A stretch of DNA of 9,931 nt from JARRRD01 sp046706685 (lineage in GTDB: Bacteria > Nitrospirota > Thermodesulfovibrionia > Thermodesulfovibrionales > UBA6898): positions 1 to 9,931 of the forward strand of contig JBJKPE010000125.1 in the NCBI GenBank assembly GCA_046706685.1, written 5' to 3'. Positions 5,792 through 9,931 of the stretch are shown here, in pieces; within the stretch, counting starts at the first letter, position 1; every line of letters begins with the position of its first letter. The notes beneath the pieces are model-generated. The model did no database searches, had not been told where the DNA came from, and was given only the letters and a program-made list of their open reading frames with translations. The translations under genes were made by a program, and so were the position numbers.

Positions 5792-5819
5792 GCGGGTTCG
5801 ATTCCCGCCGCCTCCACCA
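5792..5819 (+). other. attachment site: 3' end of a tmRNA (ssrA) or tRNA-Ala
   Basis: GCGGG-TTCGATT-CCCGC (5792-5808) is a perfect T-arm, followed by CGCCTCC (5809-5815), discriminator A and CCA (5817-5819). This is a complete 3' end of a tRNA-like RNA. Nothing upstream completes it, because the integrase C-terminus is there. The acceptor strand predicts a 5' end such as GGGGGCG with a G3-U70 pair and A73, which is alanine identity. This fits ssrA, a very common island target, or a tRNA-Ala. It is therefore the duplicated fragment left at the integrase-proximal end of the element. The intact gene should lie left of the window. Confidence 0.82.
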
Positions 5820-6172
5820 TTACAAACCTTACATATTAATAGGTTATCCCCTCCGCATCCGGGGGACTTTCCAAATTATATTTATCCTTTCTTTCATGAT
5901 ATTAACAAAATCGCCCCTTCAGATTAAGTGTTGGCAGGAGTTTTTGAAAATTTCTGGATAAATAGCAGGAATTCTTGGGAGTTGAATTAAGATTCCCCAT
6001 AGTTGAGGAGTTCGCCCCGCAGCTTTATGTATCCCATAAGCCTCCATCATGCAATCTCACATCCAACGAATCCGGAGGATCCAGATGAGGCAAGCCAATT
6101 CTTAAGTTTCGCCCGCTACTGTACCGCAAAAGGGCGGCACGCAACCACGACTCCTGCACCCGTCATCCCGGA
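5820..6172. other. gene-free stretch between the att site and norB
   Basis: No convincing gene is seen on either strand. The left half is AT-rich. A GC hairpin occurs at 5847-5866. An imperfect hairpin, GCTTTATG/CATAAGC with one bulge, lies at 6022-6041. CGCCC (6110-6114) pairs with GGGCG (6132-6136), and an overlapping short stem lies at 6122-6139, but no T-run follows on the - strand to make it a norB terminator. A + strand open frame at 6003-6296 runs mostly antisense to norB and has no RBS, so I treat it as a shadow. Confidence 0.6.
5847..5866 (+). terminator. possible terminator of the tmRNA/tRNA transcript
   Basis: TCCCC (5847-5851) pairs with GGGGA (5862-5866) around a 10-nt loop, followed by CTTTCC. 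It lies 27 nt after the CCA end, where the original RNA gene would have needed a terminator. The T-run is short, so this is weak. Confidence 0.35.
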
Positions 6173-7501
6173 TCAGGTCGAGATTTTCGACGGTCTTCCC
6201 ATGCTGAAGAAATCGTACACGTATACGAATACTCCGGTCGCAACGCCCCAGCCCGAGACCCACATCACTTCGTACCAGAGCTTCATATACCCCTGAACCG
6301 TGAGATAATCCATGCCAAGAACTCTCTGTAAATAGGACTGGACCACTCCGCCTATTGCGAAGGCAAGGACCATGAAAAATATGGAAAAAACCATCAGCCG
6401 CAGTGCTATGAGGCTGCGTCCGTGTTCTTTCATGCTGGCTCCTGTAATTTGGGGAACCGCAAAGTATATCACGGTGAGATTTATCATCACGTAGGCGCCG
6501 AAAAAAGCGAAATGCCCGTGTGAGGCGGTGACCTGAGTCCCATGGATCCATTTGTTGATCTGAGGCAACGTAATCGCAAGGCCCCATACCCCGGCCCCGA
6601 GAAAGTGCATGACCACAGATCCCACCGCCCAGTAGAACGCGATCCTGTTCTTTATCTCGACCTTCTTCTCCCTAACATTCCTGAGTGTGTCTATCAACAT
6701 GAACAGGATGGGCAGAGGCTCAAGGGCGCCAAATATGCCGCCAATCCAGAGCCAGTATCCAGGTGTTCCAATCCAGAAGTAGTGATGTCCGGTCCCCACG
6801 ATGCCCGTGACAAGGACGAGACCTACCTCCACATAAAGCCATTTCTCGACAATTTCTCTGTCGACGCCCGTAATTTTCAGAAGTATAAAGGCCATTATTG
6901 AGGCGGCTACGAGTTCCCAAGCGCCTTCGACCCAGAGGTGGATGACCCACCAAAACCAATAGTACTGTGTAGACAGGTTCCTCACGAAGAAAACACCGAA
7001 GAGAAACAGCAAGGCCAGCATCACCAGACCCCCGAGCAGCACCCCCTGGATTACCGTCCACTTTTTCGTCTTCATCATGGTCATGAAGATGTTGAAGAGA
7101 AAGATGAGGGCCACAAGGACGATCCCGATTTTCAGGATTGTCGGCTGTTCGAGAAAGGGCATCCCCCAGGACCAGCCCGCGAGATACCCGATGATGGCTG
7201 TCACGCCGATAGCAAGGAATAGGTACAACTGAAAGACTGCAAGCCCGGGGCTGTATATATCGGTTTCCGCCTCTTCCGGCACGAGGTAATAGGTGCCCCC
7301 CATGAACCCCATTAGGAGCCAGACCACGAGAAGATTTATATGAATCGCACGGGAGGTATTGAAGGGGATGATATTCATAAGCGGATCATGGTCCCATACA
7401 TATTTGGCGCCTGTAAGCAGGCCGAAGATCACCTGCAGACCGAACAGGAGAGTGGCAACTACAAAATACTGATATGCGATTTTCTGGGTTTCGTATTTCA
7501 T
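6173..7501 (-). CDS. norB: nitric oxide reductase large subunit NorB (cNOR)
   Basis: This 442-residue polytopic membrane protein of the heme-copper oxidase superfamily reduces 2 NO to N2O. The active-site residues are all visible: His54 (heme b), His188 and Glu192 with Glu196 in HLWVEGAWE, the FeB pair His239/His240 in GTGHHYFW, Glu261 in GALEPLP, and His328 (heme b3) and His330 (heme b) in HGHFAFFG. Apart from His54, these match the Pseudomonas aeruginosa NorB positions with a constant offset of 19 residues, so this is a true cNOR and not a quinol-oxidising fusion: there is no N-terminal extension. About 12 hydrophobic segments are present. GAGGAGG precedes the ATG, 13 bp after the norC stop. 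No norQ, norD, norE or norF is in the window. Confidence 0.96.
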   Translation of the reverse strand: MKYETQKIAYQYFVVATLLFGLQVIFGLLTGAKYVWDHDPLMNIIPFNTSRAIHINLLVVWLLMGFMGGTYYLVPEEAETDIYSPGLAVFQLYLFLAIGVTAIIGYLAGWSWGMPFLEQPTILKIGIVLVALIFLFNIFMTMMKTKKWTVIQGVLLGGLVMLALLFLFGVFFVRNLSTQYYWFWWVIHLWVEGAWELVAASIMAFILLKITGVDREIVEKWLYVEVGLVLVTGIVGTGHHYFWIGTPGYWLWIGGIFGALEPLPILFMLIDTLRNVREKKVEIKNRIAFYWAVGSVVMHFLGAGVWGLAITLPQINKWIHGTQVTASHGHFAFFGAYVMINLTVIYFAVPQITGASMKEHGRSLIALRLMVFSIFFMVLAFAIGGVVQSYLQRVLGMDYLTVQGYMKLWYEVMWVSGWGVATGVFVYVYDFFSMGRPSKIST

Positions 7502-7514
7502 TTTTACGACCTCC

Positions 7515-8189
7515 TCATTTCAGGTTCGACAGAAAATCAACAAGATCTTTCATGTCCTTATCAGAAAGCTTCGCGAAACTCGGCATGGGGGAATCGGGGA
7601 AATGGGACCTTGGGTTTTCAAGCTGCTGCTTAATCCACCCCGCGGACCTCGTGCCTCCCACATGCGTGAGATCTGGGCCTATGTCTCCTCCGACTCCGTT
7701 CAGTTTGTGGCAGGCCGAGCATCCCTGTTCCCGAAACACGCTTTCGCCCGGCATCACTGCCGTCCCCGCAGCTGCGACGGCGAGCGGCTTCGGGGGCCAG
7801 TTGTTGGTATCTATCCCGTTTACCCAGGTCAGAAAGGCGACGAGATTCCCGATCTCCTCATCGGTCAGGTGGAGGTTCGGCATTCTCCTTCTGGCCGGCC
7901 AAACCTTGTGAGGGTCCTTCAGAAACTGCTTCATCCATTCAGGATCCCGTCTTGTCATGACCTTCGTGAGGTCAGGTGCATAGTAGCCGCCGATACCGAG
8001 GATGGTGTGGCAGTCGTTACAGTTGTGCCGCTGCCACGTCCACTTTCCGTTTGCAACAGCATCGGTCAACTTCTCTTGATGTGTTCTCTCCGGCATCTTG
8101 GATATGGAATCGTAGGTGAGCCCGATGAAAATAACTGCTGAAATGACCGTACCCCATATGAATATTGCCTTTGCCTGTGATAGTGTCAT
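7515..8189 (-). CDS. norC: NorC-like cytochrome c subunit with two heme domains
   Basis: This is a 224-residue protein. Residues 8-25 form an N-terminal membrane anchor (IFIWGTVISAVIFIGLTY), then a periplasmic cytochrome c domain with CNDCH (57-61) and likely Met103 ligand (RRMPNL). After a Pro/Ala linker (about 131-146) a second cytochrome c domain has CSACH (157-161) and likely Met202 (SPMPSF). Ordinary NorC is about 150 residues with one heme. Here the first domain matches NorC (NCNDCHTILGIGGYYAPDLT, DPEWMKQFL) and the second looks like a fused class I cytochrome. In NOR, this subunit takes electrons from soluble donors and passes them to heme b of NorB. The second heme could replace a soluble donor. 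AGGAGG lies 5 nt before the ATG. First gene of the norCB operon. Confidence 0.93.
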   Translation of the reverse strand: MTLSQAKAIFIWGTVISAVIFIGLTYDSISKMPERTHQEKLTDAVANGKWTWQRHNCNDCHTILGIGGYYAPDLTKVMTRRDPEWMKQFLKDPHKVWPARRRMPNLHLTDEEIGNLVAFLTWVNGIDTNNWPPKPLAVAAAGTAVMPGESVFREQGCSACHKLNGVGGDIGPDLTHVGGTRSAGWIKQQLENPRSHFPDSPMPSFAKLSDKDMKDLVDFLSNLK

Positions 8190-8202
8190 ATGTTCCTCCT
8201 TT

Positions 8203-8218
8203 CGTCGCTACTTCGACG
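8203..8218 (-). promoter_or_regulatory. hairpin immediately before the norC Shine-Dalgarno site
   Basis: CGTCG (8203-8207) and CGACG (8214-8218) are inverted repeats around 6 nt. In the norC mRNA the stem ends a few bases before AAAGGAGG. A second hairpin-prone palindrome, CCTCC-CC-GGAGG (8235-8246), lies further 5' in the same leader. They may influence translation or stability of norCB mRNA. Confidence 0.4.
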
Positions 8219-8259
8219 CTGAACATTTCGCGGGCCTCCCCGGAGGTCGGCATGGCTGC

Positions 8260-8268
8260 ATTATATCA
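8260..8268 (-). promoter_or_regulatory. extended -10 promoter for norCB
   Basis: Read on the - strand this is TGATATAAT: a perfect TATAAT with the TGn extension. Transcription would start near 8253, giving a leader of about 60 nt before norC. No good -35 hexamer is found at 17 bp, which extended -10 promoters tolerate. The -10 overlaps TTGTGA (8270-8265), which looks like one half of a CRP/FNR-family site, but the second half is not present. Confidence 0.55.
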
Positions 8269-8365
8269 CAAAAATTCTCTTGCTCTCGCCCTGCGAAAGA
8301 GGATCGCAGACCTTTTTAAGAATTATCACTTCTGCTTCCAAGCTGGCGAAGAGATGGTTATTTGT

Positions 8366-8374
8366 TGCTATAAT
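8366..8374 (+). promoter_or_regulatory. extended -10 promoter directly before the 62-aa gene
   Basis: TGCTATAAT is a perfect TGn-TATAAT. Only five bases separate it from the ATG at 8380, so transcription would begin at or within a base or two of the start codon. No -35 hexamer is evident. Confidence 0.5.
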
Positions 8375-8379
8375 AAGCC

Positions 8380-8568
8380 ATGACAATTCGTAAAGTTTTT
8401 TTCCTTCTCGTATCCATCTTGAGCCTCAGCGTTGGATGTGCGACCTTGCCGAACGTCTTTGCCGGGGACCTCGCGGAGTCAGACCGGATCCAATGTAAAG
8501 ACTGGAAAAAACCCTTGTTCCCAAGGATCGGCGAGTGGTTTGCGCAAGTATATCCCCATTGGATGTAG
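8380..8568 (+). CDS. 62-aa exported mini-protein, possibly leaderless mRNA
   Basis: The N-terminus is a signal peptide (MTIRK then FFLLVSILSLSVG), followed either by a Cys at 20 that could be lipidated (SVGC is not a perfect lipobox) or by a VFA|GD signal peptidase I site. The mature part is short and aromatic (KDWKKPLFPRIGEWFAQVYPHWM). There is no Shine-Dalgarno sequence, and the frame is closed by a stop three bases before the codon preceding the ATG, so the ATG is the only near start. Together with the adjacent -10 this points to leaderless translation. Family unknown. The next gene on the same strand begins about 40 bp later and could share the transcript. Confidence 0.5.
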   Translation: MTIRKVFFLLVSILSLSVGCATLPNVFAGDLAESDRIQCKDWKKPLFPRIGEWFAQVYPHWM

Positions 8569-8604
8569 AACATCGTCCCTTTAGAGATTTATCACTGGAT
8601 AAAA

Positions 8605-9543
8605 GTGAATCATATGCATAAAATCAGAAACTTTTCGAAATTCTTTCTGTTCATGGTCGCCGCCGCGATTTTTTTTTCTGCCGCTTTCGCCCCGGCTGTC
8701 GAAAAGCCGCGGCAGGGCAAAGACATCTTGCTCGACATTTATCACAGGAACACTGCTAGATTGGAGAAAAGCAGCTTCGGCTTCCCTCTCTTTCTGGAAT
8801 CTTTTGAACGGGATGACAGAGTGCACGTGGATGTTTACGGGATCTTCGATTATCCCTTCAGCAGTATTGTCAACGTGCTTAAGGTTCCGGCAAACTGGTG
8901 CGATATCGTGTCCCTCCATCCCAATGTAAAGGCGTGCACTTACAGGGAACTGGCGGGCGCCTGGCTGCTCACCTTTTACATCGGCCGCAAGGTCTATCGG
9001 CCTCCGGAAGCCACGCGCCAGATCATTTACCATTACCGGAACGTCGATCAGCAGCCGGGGTATCTGGATGTCATTCTCACTGCCGATGCAGGCCCTCTCG
9101 GCACGAAGGACCACGGGATGAGGTTCGAGGCCGTGCCCCTCGATAAGGGAAGGACATTTGTCCACGTAAGTTATGAATACAGCGACAGTGTTCTGCTCCG
9201 CCTCGCGGAAAAGGGCTATTTTGCGACACTCGGCCGGGGCAAGGCAGGGTTCACGGTGGCCGGAACAGACAGAAACGGCAAACCCGTCTATATCGGCGGG
9301 CCCCGCGGCGCGATTGAGCGCAACGCTGTCCGGTACTATTTCGCAATCCAGTCCTTCATGAATGCGCTGAGCTATCCCGAAGAAAAGCGTTTCAGCATGA
9401 GAATCAGGGAGTGGTACGATCTTACGAGCCGCTACAAGAGGCAGCTCTTCGATCTGGACAAGAGGGACTACCTCACATTCAAGACAAGGGAGCATATGAA
9501 CCAGCTTACGCTACAGCGGTCGATCGGGACGCGTCTTCAGTGA
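8605..9543 (+). CDS. exported protein of unknown function, possibly START/SRPBCC-like
   Basis: This is a 312-residue protein with a clear Sec signal peptide (KFFLFMVAAAIFFSAAFA, about 12-29). The mature part begins with a helix (GKDILLDIYHRNTARLEKS). Then FPLFLESFERDDRVHVDVYGIFDYPFSSIVNVLKVPANWCDIVSLHPNVKACTYRE (60-115) recalls the opening strand and helices of START/SRPBCC hydrophobic-ligand folds. Cys99 and Cys111 could form a disulfide. The rest is rich in beta-strand patterns (YLDVILTA, TFVHVSYEYSD) and ends with a charged helical tail. The fold assignment is a guess from pattern; function is unknown. The GTG at 8605 has only a weak GGA upstream, and ATG 8614 is an equally good start. A periplasmic or outer-membrane-associated location is likely. 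Confidence 0.82.
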   Translation: MNHMHKIRNFSKFFLFMVAAAIFFSAAFAPAVEKPRQGKDILLDIYHRNTARLEKSSFGFPLFLESFERDDRVHVDVYGIFDYPFSSIVNVLKVPANWCDIVSLHPNVKACTYRELAGAWLLTFYIGRKVYRPPEATRQIIYHYRNVDQQPGYLDVILTADAGPLGTKDHGMRFEAVPLDKGRTFVHVSYEYSDSVLLRLAEKGYFATLGRGKAGFTVAGTDRNGKPVYIGGPRGAIERNAVRYYFAIQSFMNALSYPEEKRFSMRIREWYDLTSRYKRQLFDLDKRDYLTFKTREHMNQLTLQRSIGTRLQ

Positions 9544-9656
9544 GTGCCCGGACACTCCGACCCCGTGGCCCTGCACGCGGCATTCAGGCAATAGTCGTTG
9601 CCATTAAAATCAACAAATCTTCTCCAGGAACAACCATTATTCTGCTGCTAATCTAA

Positions 9657-9931
9657 TTAGCGACGGCGTTCGAAGTGTCGGTGTGGGATCCGTCGGTAGT
9701 TCCAAGGGCGACCATCCCACCGGTGACTTTTGTAATATCCCCTCCACCCCGGGTTTACATGACCATAGAAGCGCGGGACACCACGACTATAGTAACCCCA
9801 GCCACTATCATAATGACGTGAGCGATACCAATGACCTCTCCACGGGCGCCACCACCAGCCATTCCAGAAAAAGAGGTCTACACCAACATCAGGAGCAAAG
9901 TAGATACCAGGGGCATCAGGCATCACTATCA
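9657..9931 (-). CDS. Trp/Tyr/Arg-rich secreted protein, C-terminal part (partial)
   Basis: The frame enters from the right edge and stops at TAA 9657-9659; about 90 residues are visible. The segment IVMPDAPGIYFAPDVGVDLFFWNGWWWRPWRGHWYRSRHYDSGWGYYSRGVP is typical of a group of small secreted proteins in Geobacter- and Nitrospira-like bacteria that have a signal peptide, a Pro-rich middle and this aromatic/basic end. An in-frame GTG at 9924-9926 is unlikely to be the true start because the conserved-looking IVMPDAPG reading continues upstream of it. Function unknown; an envelope location is likely. It is convergent with the 312-aa gene, 113 bp away, with no clear terminator between. Confidence 0.75.
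   Translation of the reverse strand, partial: IVMPDAPGIYFAPDVGVDLFFWNGWWWRPWRGHWYRSRHYDSGWGYYSRGVPRFYGHVNPGWRGYYKSHRWDGRPWNYRRIPHRHFERRR

Noticed and set aside
5785..5819. Complete tRNA gene at the att site
   Set aside because: Only the T-arm, acceptor 3' strand and CCA are present. No D-arm, anticodon arm or 5' acceptor strand precedes it.
6110..6139. Terminator or riboswitch downstream of norB
   Set aside because: Short overlapping stems exist, but no T-run follows on the - strand and no known riboswitch core is recognisable.
6003..6296. 97-aa open frame on the + strand near the end of norB
   Set aside because: Much of it is antisense to norB, there is no RBS, and the peptide has low complexity without domain features.
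6102..6587. 161-aa open frame on the - strand
   Set aside because: It is a different frame of the same strand as norB, whose frame has all catalytic residues, so this is a shadow.
8581..9495. 304-aa open frame on the - strand opposite the 312-aa exported protein
   Set aside because: The + strand frame has a signal peptide and protein-like composition. The antisense frame is a GC-phase shadow without RBS or motifs.

Overview
The window is bacterial DNA with short intergenic gaps, good Shine-Dalgarno sites and no eukaryotic features. The gene content suggests an anaerobic or facultative environmental bacterium of the Nitrospirota or deltaproteobacterial type. It has a cytochrome-c-dependent nitric oxide reductase, a Trp/Tyr/Arg-rich secreted protein and small exported hypothetical proteins. 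The lineage is an inference; no rRNA or other marker is present.

Layout. Positions 1-5819 are the integrase-proximal end of an integrated mobile element, all on the + strand. The order is: the 3' end of an unknown gene (1-147); an excisionase-like HTH protein (279-473); a 19-residue CxxC mini-ORF (470-529); a DnaB-N/RepA-like replication ATPase (530-1915) with a Cys-rich tail displaced into another frame (to 2022); an S49 phage-type protease (2068-2862); a coiled-coil protein (2888-3400); a strongly structured RNA segment (3410-3520); a coupled cluster of a 54-aa unknown protein, a TerS/Nu1-like small terminase and a Zn-knuckle protein (3539-4448); and a tyrosine integrase split by a -1 frameshift (4466-5775). 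The element ends at 5792-5819 in a T-arm plus acceptor 3' end ending in CCA, which looks like the 3' end of ssrA (tmRNA) or of a tRNA-Ala. The intact RNA gene and the other att site should lie to the left, outside the window.

Positions 5820-9931 are chromosomal flank. A gene-free stretch (5820-6172) is followed by norB and norC on the - strand (6173-8189), with norC first in the operon. NorB keeps all the heme and FeB ligands expected of a cNOR. NorC is unusual in having two CxxCH cytochrome c domains. A short divergent promoter region (8190-8379) carries an extended -10 element facing each way. To its right are a 62-aa exported mini-protein that may be read from a leaderless mRNA, a 312-aa exported protein of unknown function, and the 3' part of a convergent gene for an aromatic-rich secreted protein that runs off the right edge.

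How the parts work together. The left block combines integration/excision (Xis-like HTH, Int), autonomous replication (DnaB-N/RepA ATPase) and a few phage morphogenesis functions (head-type protease, a coiled-coil protein in scaffold position, small terminase). There is no large terminase, portal, capsid or tail gene in the window. That is the gene logic of a phage satellite. Two single-base frameshifts (replication ATPase tail, integrase) point either to decay of the element or to assembly errors. The right block detoxifies or respires NO: NorC receives electrons from periplasmic donors and passes them to NorB.
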